NCBI GenBank assembly: GCA_024698715.1
Contig: JAILRA010000018.1
Location: forward strand, 1-64,000
Origin: Lachnospiraceae bacterium
GTDB lineage: Bacteria > Bacillota > Clostridia > Lachnospirales > Lachnospiraceae
Reading direction: 5' to 3'
DNA: 64,000 bases
The notes under the pieces were generated by a model. It saw only the letters and a program-made list of their open reading frames with translations, searched no databases and was not told where the DNA came from. Each line of letters starts with the position of its first letter. Positions within the stretch are counted from its first letter, which is position 1. Positions 34,492-43,345 of this stretch are shown in pieces. The position numbers were made by a program, and so were the translations under genes.

Positions 34492-35781
34492 ATGAAGAAA
34501 TATATACTGAATGACGAAAACAAGAATAATATATTAAACGATCTACTTAAAAGAAGTACTTCGAATTATCCCGAATACGAGAAAAAAGTTGCCGATATCT
34601 GCGAAAATATTAAGGAAAACAAAGACAGTGCTTTATTTGAATATACTTTAAAATACGATAAATATGCACTTAACGCGGATAATATCAGAGTGACCGAAGA
34701 AGAAATCGAAACGGCCTGCAAGAGTATCGATCCCGAACTTTTCGATATTATGCAGGAAGCGTTTGAAAACATTAAGGATTATCACAAAAAACAGTTAAGA
34801 AATTCATTCTTTGATACTACCGAAGAAGGAGTTTTCCTTGGACAGAGGATCCTTCCAATCGAAACTGTCGGGGTATATGTACCCGGAGGAAAAGCAGCTT
34901 ATCCCTCATCAACATTAATGAATATCGTTCCTGCACTTGTAGCGGGTTGTAAAAGGATCGTAATGGCTACCCCCTGCAATGCGGAAGGAAAGGTAAGTCC
35001 TACAACACTTGCAGCTGCCGGGATCTGCGGAATTAACGAAATATACAAGATCGGCGGCGCACAGGCAATAGCTGCAATGGCGTACGGAACTCAAAGCGTT
35101 CCCAAGGTGAGCAAGATAGTAGGACCGGGAAATATTTTCGTTGCACTTGCTAAAAGATACGTATACGGACATGTTTCGATCGATTCAATCGCAGGTCCCA
35201 GTGAGATACTTGTACTTGCAGACGAGACGGCAAATCCCAAATTTGTTGCTGCCGACCTTATGAGTCAGTGCGAACATGATGAAATGGCCAGCGGCATACT
35301 GATCACCACTTCAGAAGAACTTGCTTCAAATGTTGAAAAATATATAGATGAGTTTCTTGAAACCGCACCAAGAAAAGAAATACTTGAGAAATCGCTCGAA
35401 CAGTTCGGTTTCATCCTGATCGCCAAAGACATGAAAGAAGCCGTTGATGCGGTTAATGACATAGCAAGCGAACACCTTGAGATCCTCACCAAAAATCCTA
35501 TCGAAACAATGGGTATGGTAAAGAATGCAGGTGCCATTTTCCTCGGCGAGTACTCATCCGAACCTTTGGGAGATTATTTTGCGGGACCCAATCACGTGCT
35601 TCCCACCAACGGAACGGCCAAGTTTTTCTCACCTTTATCCGTTGATGATTTCATCAAAAAGAGCAGCGTGATCTGCTTCTCGAAAGAGGCTTTGGAAAAA
35701 CGTCACTTAAAGATTGAGAAATTTGCCAAGAGCGAAGGTCTTTACGCTCACTCCAAATCAATTGAAGTAAGATTTGAATGA
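34492..35781 (+). CDS. hisD: histidinol dehydrogenase
   Basis: 429-residue zinc enzyme for the last two steps of histidine synthesis. Signatures: YVPGGKAAYPSSTLMNIVPA, GGAQAIAAMAYGTQSVPKVSKIVGPGN, SIAGPSEILVLAD, QCEHDEMA and ASEHLEI, covering the known zinc and NAD sites. AAGGAG lies 8 nt before the ATG. hisB follows after a 109-bp gap with palindromes and a possible promoter. Confidence 0.96.
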   Translation: MKKYILNDENKNNILNDLLKRSTSNYPEYEKKVADICENIKENKDSALFEYTLKYDKYALNADNIRVTEEEIETACKSIDPELFDIMQEAFENIKDYHKKQLRNSFFDTTEEGVFLGQRILPIETVGVYVPGGKAAYPSSTLMNIVPALVAGCKRIVMATPCNAEGKVSPTTLAAAGICGINEIYKIGGAQAIAAMAYGTQSVPKVSKIVGPGNIFVALAKRYVYGHVSIDSIAGPSEILVLADETANPKFVAADLMSQCEHDEMASGILITTSEELASNVEKYIDEFLETAPRKEILEKSLEQFGFILIAKDMKEAVDAVNDIASEHLEILTKNPIETMGMVKNAGAIFLGEYSSEPLGDYFAGPNHVLPTNGTAKFFSPLSVDDFIKKSSVICFSKEALEKRHLKIEKFAKSEGLYAHSKSIEVRFE

Positions 35782-35795
35782 TCATTTTAAGATAA

Positions 35796-35848
35796 TCCAT
35801 TATGGAGAATAAATTTGTTTTCCATAATGGATAAATCTGTTTTATAAT
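35796..35848 (+). promoter_or_regulatory. twin palindromes and putative hisB promoter
   Basis: TCCATTATGGA (35796-35806) and TCCATAATGGA (35821-35831) are each 11-bp palindromes and reverse complements of one another, 25 nt apart centre to centre. The second overlaps the -35 position of a TATAAT at 35843-35848 (17-nt spacing from TTCCAT). This looks like a two-site operator for a hisB-hisIE promoter, though it could instead fold as a hairpin. Confidence 0.5.
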
Positions 35849-35890
35849 GTAAATTGTTGATCATAAAGAAATTTGAAAAGAGGAAATCCC

Positions 35891-36499
35891 ATGAGATCTG
35901 CCACACAGGAAAGAAACACCAAAGAAACACAGATAAAGATAAGTCTTAATATTGACGGTTCCGGAAAGACCGATATCAGTTCGGGAATCGGATTTTTCGA
36001 CCATATGCTCAATTCCTTTGCAAAACACGGGAATTTCGATCTTGACCTTGTATGCAAAGGGGATCTTGAAGTCGATTGCCATCATTCCGTTGAAGATATA
36101 GGAATCGTGCTCGGTAGCTGCTTTAAAGAAGCTCTGGGCGATAAAACCGGTATAAACAGATATGCTTCTTTTATATTACCGATGGATGATGCGCTGGTTT
36201 TATGTGCGGTTGATTTTTCGGGAAGACCTTATCTTAACTTCTCTTATCAGTTCGAAGAAGAGAGAGTATCCGATTTTGACGTTTCCGCTGTAGGAGATTT
36301 CGAAACCGAAACATTAAGGGAATTTTTGTATGCTCTTTCATATTCCGCGGGAATGAACCTTCATGTAAAGATAATGGACGGAGTGAATACACATCACATT
36401 ATAGAAGCGATCTTTAAAGCCATGGCAAACGCCATGAGAATAGCTGCATCCAAAAATCCCGAAAGAGAAGGTCTTCTTTCGACGAAAGGAGCATTATAA
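35891..36499 (+). CDS. hisB: imidazoleglycerol-phosphate dehydratase
   Basis: 202 residues, single-function HisB. Manganese-binding motifs are present: FFDHMLNSFAKHG, DCHHSVEDIGIVLG and, near the end, GVNTHHIIEAIFKAMANAM. AGAGGAAA lies 4-10 nt before the ATG at 35891; a TTG at 35873 in frame is not needed. hisIE begins 1 nt after its stop codon. Confidence 0.95.
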   Translation: MRSATQERNTKETQIKISLNIDGSGKTDISSGIGFFDHMLNSFAKHGNFDLDLVCKGDLEVDCHHSVEDIGIVLGSCFKEALGDKTGINRYASFILPMDDALVLCAVDFSGRPYLNFSYQFEEERVSDFDVSAVGDFETETLREFLYALSYSAGMNLHVKIMDGVNTHHIIEAIFKAMANAMRIAASKNPEREGLLSTKGAL

Positions 36500-36500
36500 A

Positions 36501-37661
36501 ATGGTTTTTATATGTAAAGCAATAGATTTTGACAACAGTAAGGGATATAAGGATTATCTTGATATCGTAAACGAAGCCAATCGTAAAGGTTATGATTTCC
36601 TTTTTGTAAAAGGAAGTGCTTTTTCCGACAGTGAAAAGGAGAATTTCTTTCACAGTATGATTGAGATCAATTCTCTGGCTGAAATTCCCGTTATAGTCGA
36701 GTTTCCTCTTACTCATTTCGAAGATATGAAGAAACTTTATTATGCCAATTCCAAAACTATCGTTATCTCTCAGGGTACAACACTTGACGGATCCGTTATA
36801 GAAGACGGAAGAAAAAGATTCGGCGAAAAACTGATAGTTAACAAAGAAACTGTTAATAATGCTGCATTAAATGAAGTTTTTTCTGATTCTGGCTCCTTTG
36901 AATTTGTTTCGTATTTCATTAATGAAGATGATATATCCGATAAAGATGTTTATGTTCTTGACAGATCCGGTAAGGATTTCAATGTATTTACTTACAAGGA
37001 AGAATTGAATTCAAAAGGATTTGATACAAAATCCCTTAAGCCTTCTTTTTCCTGGGAAGAACTCAAAAAAAATGACGACGGACTCGTTCCGGTTATTGTT
37101 ACCGATTATAAAACAGACAAGATACTTATGATGGCTTATATGAATGAAGCCGCATATTACAATACTTTCAAGACCGGTCTTATGAATTATTATTCAAGAT
37201 CGCGCAGATCTCAATGGATAAAAGGTGAAACGAGCGGTCATTTCCAGTACATCAAATCAATGAAAGCCGATTGCGATATGGATACATTACTCGCTTCAGT
37301 TTCTCAGATCGGTGTTCCCTGCCATACGGGAAAGGATACATGCTTTTTCAATGATGTTCTGAAAGACGATTCCGTACAGAAGAACCCTTCGAAGATATTG
37401 ACGGATCTTTATAAAGTCATTGAAGACCGTAAGGTAAATCCCAAGGAAGGCTCTTATACAAATTATCTTTTCGACAAAGGATTGGATAAGATACTCAAAA
37501 AAGTCGGTGAAGAAGCGTGCGAGATAGTTATCGCTTCCAAGAACGAAGAGCCCAAAGAGATTAAATATGAGATCGCAGATTTTCTGTATCATCTGTCCGT
37601 GCTGATGGTTGAAAAAAATGTCACATGGGAAGAAGTTGCCGAAGAACTGTCCAAAAGGTAA
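36501..37661 (+). CDS. hisIE: HisIE with an N-terminal HisA/HisF-like half-barrel
   Basis: 386 residues, about twice a normal HisIE. Residues 195-290 are the HisI cyclohydrolase: LMMAYMNEAAYYNTFKTGLMNYYSRSR, KGETSGHFQ, and zinc cysteines in DCDMD and PCHTGKDTCFF. Residues 300-386 are the HisE pyrophosphohydrolase with KKVGEEACEIVIA. The first 190 residues resemble part of a HisA/HisF TIM barrel (ICKAIDFDN; IPVIVEFPLTHFEDMKKLYYANSKTIVIS; ERFGE-like RKRFGEKLIVN) but with key phosphate-binding glycines lost. Inference: a non-catalytic, perhaps structural, domain. hisA, hisF, hisH and hisC are not in the window. Confidence 0.88.
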   Translation: MVFICKAIDFDNSKGYKDYLDIVNEANRKGYDFLFVKGSAFSDSEKENFFHSMIEINSLAEIPVIVEFPLTHFEDMKKLYYANSKTIVISQGTTLDGSVIEDGRKRFGEKLIVNKETVNNAALNEVFSDSGSFEFVSYFINEDDISDKDVYVLDRSGKDFNVFTYKEELNSKGFDTKSLKPSFSWEELKKNDDGLVPVIVTDYKTDKILMMAYMNEAAYYNTFKTGLMNYYSRSRRSQWIKGETSGHFQYIKSMKADCDMDTLLASVSQIGVPCHTGKDTCFFNDVLKDDSVQKNPSKILTDLYKVIEDRKVNPKEGSYTNYLFDKGLDKILKKVGEEACEIVIASKNEEPKEIKYEIADFLYHLSVLMVEKNVTWEEVAEELSKR

Positions 37662-37664
37662 ATA

Positions 37665-39527
37665 ATGAGAAAAACCGCTTTAAGTCATGAAATATTGATG
37701 ACAGTTGACAAACCGGCCAGATATATAGGCGGAGAATTCAATTCCGTAACCAAGGATCCCGATGAAGTTGATATCAGGTTCTGTATGTGTTTTCCTGATG
37801 TTTACGAAATAGGTATGTCGCATCTCGGGATTCAGATTCTTTATTCCATGTTCAATTCTTTTGAAGATACATGGTGTGAAAGAGTTTATTCGCCGTGGCC
37901 TGATCTGGATAAGATTATGAGGGATAACAATATCCCTCTTTTTTCACTTGAAAGTCAGGATAATGTTAAAGATTTTGATTTTCTGGGTATAACTCTTCAA
38001 TATGAAATGTGTTATACGAATATTTTACAGATACTTGAACTTGCTCAGATTCCGGTGTTTGCCCAAGAAAGAAATGAAGATCATCCCATAGTGATAGGCG
38101 GCGGCCCATGTGCATACAATCCTGAACCGATCGCGGATTTTTTTGATATGTTTTATATCGGCGAAGGTGAAGTATCATATCGAAAGCTTCTGGATCTGTA
38201 TAAGGAATGCAGAAGAACCGGTTATTCAAGAGAAGAATTTCTGTATAAAGCTTCTTTTATAGACGGGATTTACGTGCCTTCACTGATCGGAGTCGAATAC
38301 AACGATGATTTTACGATAAAAGCTTTCAAACCGCTGAAAGAAGGCGTTAATACAATTGTCAAAAAAGATGTGGAAACCGATCTTAACAATACTTTTTATC
38401 CTTTAAAACCGGTGATACCTTTTATAAAGGCGATCCAGGACAGGATCACACTGGAGATCATGCGCGGTTGTCCGAGAGGCTGCAGATTCTGTCAGGCAGG
38501 TCAGTTATACAGACCTATAAGAACACGTGATGTCGAATTGCTGAAAGAATATGCAAGAACAATGATAGAAAATTCAGGATATGAAGAGATCAATTTAAGT
38601 TCACTTTCTTCATCTGATTATCCCGAACTTCAGGAATTGCTTTTATATCTTATTGATTACTGTAATGAGAAAAAAGTTAATATTTCACTGCCTTCCTTAA
38701 GAATCGATGCCTTTTCCTTAGATGTTATGGGTAAAGTTCAGGATATAAAGAAATCAAGTCTTACGTTTGCTCCCGAAGCCGGTTCCCAAAGAATGCGAAA
38801 TGTTATTAACAAGGGACTTACGGAAGAACAGATCCTTGAGGGTGCTAGGCTTGCTTTTCTGGGCGGTTGGAATAAGGTTAAACTCTATTTTATGCTCGGC
38901 CTTCCTTTTGAAGAAGACGAGGATGTGGTTGCGATCGCTGAACTTTGCGAAAGAGTTGCTAAAGAGTATTACGAAACTCTTCCAAAAGAAAAGAGGACAC
39001 AAAGAGTCTCAATAACCGCATCCACTTCGTTTTTTATCCCGAAACCCTTCACGCCTTTCCAGTGGGCATCGCAGTTTTCGCTTGAAGATTTCAGAGACAA
39101 AGCTTATCTGACAAAACAGAGCATAATGAGCCAGCTTAATCAGAGAAGTATAAAATATAACTGGCATGACACCGATGTATCAGTACTTGAAGGTGTTTTT
39201 GCCCGTGGTGACAGAAGACTGTCAAAAGTTATTTATGATGCATATAAAAACGGTGCTGTATTTGATGCTTGGAACGATTTCTTTGATTTTAATATCTGGG
39301 TCAATGCTTTTGAATCAAACGGGATCGATATGAAATTTTACACACAGAGAGTCAGAGATATCGATGAGGTGTTCCCTTGGGATTTCATAGATATAGGTGT
39401 CAGAAAAGAGTATCTGAAAAAAGAATGGCTTAAAGCCAAAGAAGGAAAGATCACTGAAAACTGCATGATCAAATGCAACGGATGCGGAGCCAATGTCTAC
39501 GGTTCCGGTAAATTCTGTTTCAGATAA
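37665..39527 (+). CDS. TIGR03960 family B12-binding-type radical SAM protein
   Basis: 620 residues. An N-terminal segment with the cobalamin-type fold (CMCFPDVYEIGMSHLG) precedes a radical SAM domain with RGCPRGCRFCQAGQLYRP, the CxxxCxxC cluster motif near residues 268-275, and SLSSSDYPEL. This family always accompanies the TIGR03936 protein encoded next. Its reaction is not established. The C-terminus has two further CxxC-like cysteines (CMIKCNGCGAN). Confidence 0.9.
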   Translation: MRKTALSHEILMTVDKPARYIGGEFNSVTKDPDEVDIRFCMCFPDVYEIGMSHLGIQILYSMFNSFEDTWCERVYSPWPDLDKIMRDNNIPLFSLESQDNVKDFDFLGITLQYEMCYTNILQILELAQIPVFAQERNEDHPIVIGGGPCAYNPEPIADFFDMFYIGEGEVSYRKLLDLYKECRRTGYSREEFLYKASFIDGIYVPSLIGVEYNDDFTIKAFKPLKEGVNTIVKKDVETDLNNTFYPLKPVIPFIKAIQDRITLEIMRGCPRGCRFCQAGQLYRPIRTRDVELLKEYARTMIENSGYEEINLSSLSSSDYPELQELLLYLIDYCNEKKVNISLPSLRIDAFSLDVMGKVQDIKKSSLTFAPEAGSQRMRNVINKGLTEEQILEGARLAFLGGWNKVKLYFMLGLPFEEDEDVVAIAELCERVAKEYYETLPKEKRTQRVSITASTSFFIPKPFTPFQWASQFSLEDFRDKAYLTKQSIMSQLNQRSIKYNWHDTDVSVLEGVFARGDRRLSKVIYDAYKNGAVFDAWNDFFDFNIWVNAFESNGIDMKFYTQRVRDIDEVFPWDFIDIGVRKEYLKKEWLKAKEGKITENCMIKCNGCGANVYGSGKFCFR

Positions 39528-39550
39528 ATTATAAATTTAATGGGTTTTAT

Positions 39551-40225
39551 ATGGTAATAAGATTTAAATTCAAAAAATACGGACCGGTCGTATATATAGG
39601 ACATCTGGATATTATGCGTTTTTTTCAGAAAGCTATTAGAAGATCCGGAATAGACGCTGCCTACACCGAAGGTTTTTCGCCTCATCTTAAATTAAGTTTT
39701 GCTCAGCCGTTAAGTGTCGGAATCGAAACAGACGGAGATTATTTTGATCTTGAAATGAATACGCTTCCGGATATGGAAACGCTGGTTGATCAAATGAATA
39801 AGCAGTGTGTTGACGGAATTGAAATATTAAACGCCACATTACTGGGCGAAAATGTTTCAAACTGTATGAGCAGTGTAAAAGCGGCGGAGTATATATATGT
39901 CTTTGACGATCTGTCAGGATGTAAGGATAAGATAAGCGAATTCTTTTCTCAGGAATCATATGTTTTCGAATATGTCAGAAAAGACAAGGTCAAAACTAAA
40001 GATCTGATGGAAGATGTTTACTCGTTTAAGATCTTAAACGATAAAGAAATGACCGTTACGGTTAATGCTTCTTCGGCCGGTAATCTTCGAGCGGATGTTG
40101 TTACGGAAGCGCTTCAGAAATACGGAGTAGAAGCCAATTGCGGATATTATCGGAGAACAGATCTTTTTACAATGGATGAAAACAATAAATTAATCAGTTT
40201 AAGGGATATGGGTAAGGTTTACTAA
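39551..40225 (+). CDS. TIGR03936 family radical SAM-associated protein
   Basis: 224 residues with the DUF2344/TIGR03936 start (IRFKFKKYGPVVYIGHLDIMRFFQKAIRRS..GIDAAYTEGFSPH). It is encoded directly behind the TIGR03960 protein and ahead of the RNase G gene, the standard clostridial order. Function unknown; it probably works with the radical SAM protein, since in some bacteria the two are fused. Confidence 0.88.
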   Translation: MVIRFKFKKYGPVVYIGHLDIMRFFQKAIRRSGIDAAYTEGFSPHLKLSFAQPLSVGIETDGDYFDLEMNTLPDMETLVDQMNKQCVDGIEILNATLLGENVSNCMSSVKAAEYIYVFDDLSGCKDKISEFFSQESYVFEYVRKDKVKTKDLMEDVYSFKILNDKEMTVTVNASSAGNLRADVVTEALQKYGVEANCGYYRRTDLFTMDENNKLISLRDMGKVY

Positions 40226-40237
40226 AACTTTTGAAAA

Positions 40238-41191
40238 ATGATCAGACCTAAAGAGAAAAATGCCGACGGAAAAATTTATTCTCCGATCGAAGGCACTGAA
40301 CTTATTATCGTAAAAAAAGAAAACAGATATATTTATATGGTTTTTGAGAATAAAGAACTGAAAGACCTTGAGATCGAAAACTGTAACGAACTTCCGGTCG
40401 GTACAAGATTCGCAGGCAAAGTCGATTCATTATCCCCGCAGATAAATGCCGCTTATATTCTGATGCCTGATAAAAACCGAGCGTTTCTTAAGAACGCTCC
40501 GAAAGATCTGAAATGCGAATCCGTGATCCCCGTAGAGATAAAAAGATCTTCTTCAAAAGGAAAACTAGCATCCGTTTCTATAACTGATGACGATATAGAA
40601 CATAAAACCGTATTTTCGATAATCAGTTACGGAAAAAGAACTTTTGAAAAACTGTTCGGGGAATATTCTTTTGAGCGTGTATTGACCGACGAAGACAAAC
40701 TTTACAGTGAAATAATCCAATACAATTCGGCTAATGAGAGCATGGATGAAACCAAAATCATTCTTTACAGGGATTCAATGGTATCTCTCGGGGTCCTTTA
40801 TTCCGTTACAAAAAGACTTGAAGAGTCAACTTCGAAAACAATCTGGTTAAAGAGCGGTGCAAACATATTTATTGAAAACACCAATGCTTTTACCGTTATT
40901 GATGTCAATTCCGCCAAAAACGACAAAAAGGGCGAAAACTCTTACCTGAAGATAAACAAAGAAGCTGCCCGCGAGATCTTCAGGCAGATGAACATTCGAA
41001 ATTTATCCGGCATTATTCTGGTTGATTTTATAAATATGACCGGTGAAGAGGAAAAAGATCTTCTGGATTATATGAACAAATTGTGCAAAGACCAGAAAAA
41101 ATATACCAAAGTGGTTGACATAACACCGTTGGGAATAGCCGAAATCACCCGTAAAAAAGAAGGGCCGACACTTGGCGATATATGTATTTAG
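40238..41191 (+). CDS. rng: ribonuclease E/G family protein (short form)
   Basis: 317 residues. The catalytic DNase I-like domain is present, with magnesium aspartates in FTVIDVNSAK and IILVDFINM, and a preceding S1-like part is shortened. The zinc-link cysteines and small domain of longer RNase E/G proteins are absent, and ends at EITRKKEGPTLGD. Such short forms are usual at this locus in Lachnospiraceae, but quaternary structure must differ from E. coli RNase E. Confidence 0.85.
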   Translation: MIRPKEKNADGKIYSPIEGTELIIVKKENRYIYMVFENKELKDLEIENCNELPVGTRFAGKVDSLSPQINAAYILMPDKNRAFLKNAPKDLKCESVIPVEIKRSSSKGKLASVSITDDDIEHKTVFSIISYGKRTFEKLFGEYSFERVLTDEDKLYSEIIQYNSANESMDETKIILYRDSMVSLGVLYSVTKRLEESTSKTIWLKSGANIFIENTNAFTVIDVNSAKNDKKGENSYLKINKEAAREIFRQMNIRNLSGIILVDFINMTGEEEKDLLDYMNKLCKDQKKYTKVVDITPLGIAEITRKKEGPTLGDICI

Positions 41192-41262
41192 TCCTTTTTA
41201 TTACTATATTTTGTGTATATTTGAAAACATAAGTATAAAGTTTTCATAACTCAAAAAAGTGC

Positions 41263-41291
41263 TTGAATAAATGTCTGAAATTTGGTAATAT
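41263..41291 (+). promoter_or_regulatory. promoter upstream of the SHOCT-repeat gene
   Basis: TTGAAT (41263-41268) and TAATAT (41286-41291), 17 nt apart, with TGG just before the -10 (extended -10). It lies upstream of a terminator-like hairpin at 41320. Confidence 0.6.
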
Positions 41292-41319
41292 TAATAAGCG
41301 ATATAAAGAGTTTGAAGAG

Positions 41320-41352
41320 AAGATCTAATAACATTAGATTTTATCTTTTTTC
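41320..41352 (+). terminator. hairpin with T-tract between rng and the SHOCT-repeat gene
   Basis: AAGATCTAAT (41320-41329) pairs with ATTAGATTTT (41333-41342), loop AAC, followed by ATCTTTTTT. It may end the rng transcript, but because a good promoter lies before it, it could also act as an attenuator in the next gene's leader. Confidence 0.6.
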
Positions 41353-41414
41353 GCTTTTATAAGTAATATTATACTCCATGATTATTAAGGGGAAGAAAAG
41401 GGAGGTTAACAAGA

Positions 41415-43148
41415 ATGGCAACTGCTCAGGTTTTTTCTTGTAATTACAGCGGCAGCATCAAGAATAAGTTGCTTAAAGGCGGAGATAAGTTGTTCTTAAA
41501 GATCGAGGACACAAAGATTTCCGGAAAGGCTTTCATTTGTAACGAGGAAGGTCGTAACGGATATATCGATAATTTCGAATATCCCATTAACGATGTCAGA
41601 GAAGTTTATAAGGGTGATTATCAGGGTGATGTTGCTCTTATCATGAATACACGTATCACAAGTTTGTACGGTACCAAAAAAGCTCAGACAATTTTCCCGG
41701 CAATCAAAGATATTGATGTTGTAGTTGAGATTCTTGGTGAATTAAAGGAAAAGACATCGGCAGCCGGAAGCGCAGCAGAAACAAGAAGAGCTGCAACAAC
41801 ACAGAGTCAGCCTATCGGCCGTCCCGTAGCTCCTAAGCCTGTTGCTCCTACACCTGCACCTCAGCCTGCTCCTCAGGCAGTTCCTTCAGCTCCCGTGCCT
41901 TCGGGAAATCTTGATGCAAAGAGCATCAAACAGGAAGTTACGCAGTCTGTTGTTGTTAAGAAGGATTCTGCAATCGGAAGCGACAGCATCGGCGGTGCCT
42001 TACTTAACAGAAAGCCCGCAGAACCCATGCGTTCATCAGCAAACGCTGTCGGAAGTGCAGTTATGCAAAAGTCGATACGTCAGCCTCAACCGGCTCCCAC
42101 ATCTCAGCCTGCACCTCAACCGGCTCCCGCACCTCAGCCTGCTCCCCAGCAAAAGAAAAACGATTCCGAAGACTTCCAGAAGAGAATGGAGAAATTATAC
42201 GTTCTCAAGGATTGCGGAATGCTTACAGATAAAGAATTCGATGCAAAGAAACTTGAACTTGTTTCAGAGCTTTGCGGAATGACCGACTTCAATGAGAAAG
42301 TACAGAAACTTGTTGTTCTCAAAGAGTGTGGAATGCTTTCCGAAAAAGAATTCGATTCCAGAAAAGTTGATATCATCAAAGAATGCTGCTCAACTGATGT
42401 TGAGGATCTCGTCGAATACAAGAGAAATGTTGAAAGACTTCCTTACCTCAAACTCGGCGGTATGATCGATGAAGCTGAATTCATCGATAAGAAGAACAGT
42501 GTTTTGGCAGAAGTTGAGTATTCAGATCTCGATCCCGATGAAATTACACTCAGAAAACTTGAAAGATGGCCCGTTCTTCACGAAGCTGATATGCTTACAG
42601 AAGATGAATTCAAGATCAAGATCCAGTCACTTGTTGATCATATCGACGTTGACGAAACAGATTCGATTGATTCACTTTGTGTTAAGTTAAGAAAATGGCC
42701 GCTTCTTGTACAGGCAAGACTTATTTCCGAAAGCGAATTCAAGAAGAAACAGAACGATGTTATCGATTCGTTCACCAATTCACCTTGGTATGATGTTCCT
42801 TCATTTACAGTAGTTGTTGAAAGACTTATGGCTCTTAAAGAGTGTGACTGGCTTTCAGAACTTGATTTCCATTCTAAGAAAGTTGAGCTTCTCAGAAAAG
42901 TTGCTGCAGTTGATGATTATATCACCAAAGTTCAGCTCTATATGGCTCTTCCTCAGATCGGACTTATCAGCCAGGGCGATTTCGAAGTTAAGAAGCAGGA
43001 ATTCGTAGAAGAGATATTTGCTCCCGGAGACGGATCAACAGAAGAGTTCCAGACCAAAGTTAAAAAACTTATGGATCTTGAAAAGACCGGAATGCTTACA
43101 ACTGATGAATTTACAAGCTACAAGATGAAGCTTATGAGTGAGCTGTAA
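41415..43148 (+). CDS. large protein with eight SHOCT-like repeats
   Basis: 577 residues in three parts. Residues 1-115 are a compact beta-rich domain (FLKIEDTKISGKAFICNEEGRNGYIDNFEYPINDVREVYKG), possibly PH-like. Residues 115-250 are a disordered linker with many PAPQ units. From about 252 to the end, eight tandem units of 32-40 residues follow the SHOCT pattern, a hydrophobic pair, CGML(T/S)-x-x-EF-x-x-K-K, for example LYVLKDCGMLTDKEFDAKK. Units 3-7 are diverged. SHOCT normally occurs once, at the end of a protein. No signal peptide or membrane helix is present. GGGAGG lies 10 nt before the ATG. Function unknown. Confidence 0.8.
   Translation: MATAQVFSCNYSGSIKNKLLKGGDKLFLKIEDTKISGKAFICNEEGRNGYIDNFEYPINDVREVYKGDYQGDVALIMNTRITSLYGTKKAQTIFPAIKDIDVVVEILGELKEKTSAAGSAAETRRAATTQSQPIGRPVAPKPVAPTPAPQPAPQAVPSAPVPSGNLDAKSIKQEVTQSVVVKKDSAIGSDSIGGALLNRKPAEPMRSSANAVGSAVMQKSIRQPQPAPTSQPAPQPAPAPQPAPQQKKNDSEDFQKRMEKLYVLKDCGMLTDKEFDAKKLELVSELCGMTDFNEKVQKLVVLKECGMLSEKEFDSRKVDIIKECCSTDVEDLVEYKRNVERLPYLKLGGMIDEAEFIDKKNSVLAEVEYSDLDPDEITLRKLERWPVLHEADMLTEDEFKIKIQSLVDHIDVDETDSIDSLCVKLRKWPLLVQARLISESEFKKKQNDVIDSFTNSPWYDVPSFTVVVERLMALKECDWLSELDFHSKKVELLRKVAAVDDYITKVQLYMALPQIGLISQGDFEVKKQEFVEEIFAPGDGSTEEFQTKVKKLMDLEKTGMLTTDEFTSYKMKLMSEL
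42168..43146 (+). repeat. eight tandem SHOCT-like coding repeats
   Basis: Protein-level repeats begin at residues near 252, 287, 329, 371, 412, 458, 500 and 541. The first two and the last are closest to the consensus GML(T)-x-EF-x-x-K; the middle ones have W-P-L/V-L and other changes. The DNA is not an exact repeat, so the duplications are old. Confidence 0.7.
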
Positions 43149-43166
43149 TTTAAAAGATAAATTAGC

Positions 43167-43195
43167 AAAGGCCCGCATAAAAATGTGGGCCTTTT
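43167..43195 (+). terminator. intrinsic terminator after the SHOCT-repeat gene
   Basis: AAAGGCCCGCAT (43167-43178) pairs with ATGTGGGCCTTT (43183-43194), loop AAAA, one G-U pair, followed by T. Confidence 0.88.
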
Positions 43196-43237
43196 AATAT
43201 GCAAAGTCTTGCGAAAAAAATTATATTATATTACATA

Positions 43238-43266
43238 TTGACAATCATATTGATTTTTAGTAATAT
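43238..43266 (+). promoter_or_regulatory. rplU operon promoter
   Basis: A perfect TTGACA (43238-43243) and TAATAT (43261-43266) with a 17-nt spacer. The predicted RNA start near 43273 coincides with the beginning of the L21 leader. Confidence 0.85.
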
Positions 43267-43270
43267 ATTT

Positions 43271-43344
43271 GAGTATGCCGCATAACTAGGTAAAAGTGGC
43301 TTCTGCCCACCGAAGTTAGCGAGATTGTTAATAAGGAGGTGCCT
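43271..43344 (+). promoter_or_regulatory. ribosomal protein L21 leader RNA
   Basis: The 70-nt leader before rplU folds into an outer stem TAACT (43283-43287)/AGTTA (43314-43318) and an inner GTGG/CCAC hairpin (43296-43310), preceded by GCCGCA and followed by the AAGGAGG ribosome site. Position and pattern fit the L21 leader of Firmicutes, thought to be an autoregulatory site for the operon. The match is by eye. Confidence 0.65.
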
Positions 43345-43345
43345 T

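Noticed and set aside
41835-42150. Repeated CCT/GCT-rich DNA as a CRISPR-like or satellite repeat
   Set aside because: It is coding sequence for a PAPQ-rich linker; unit lengths vary and there are no unique spacers.
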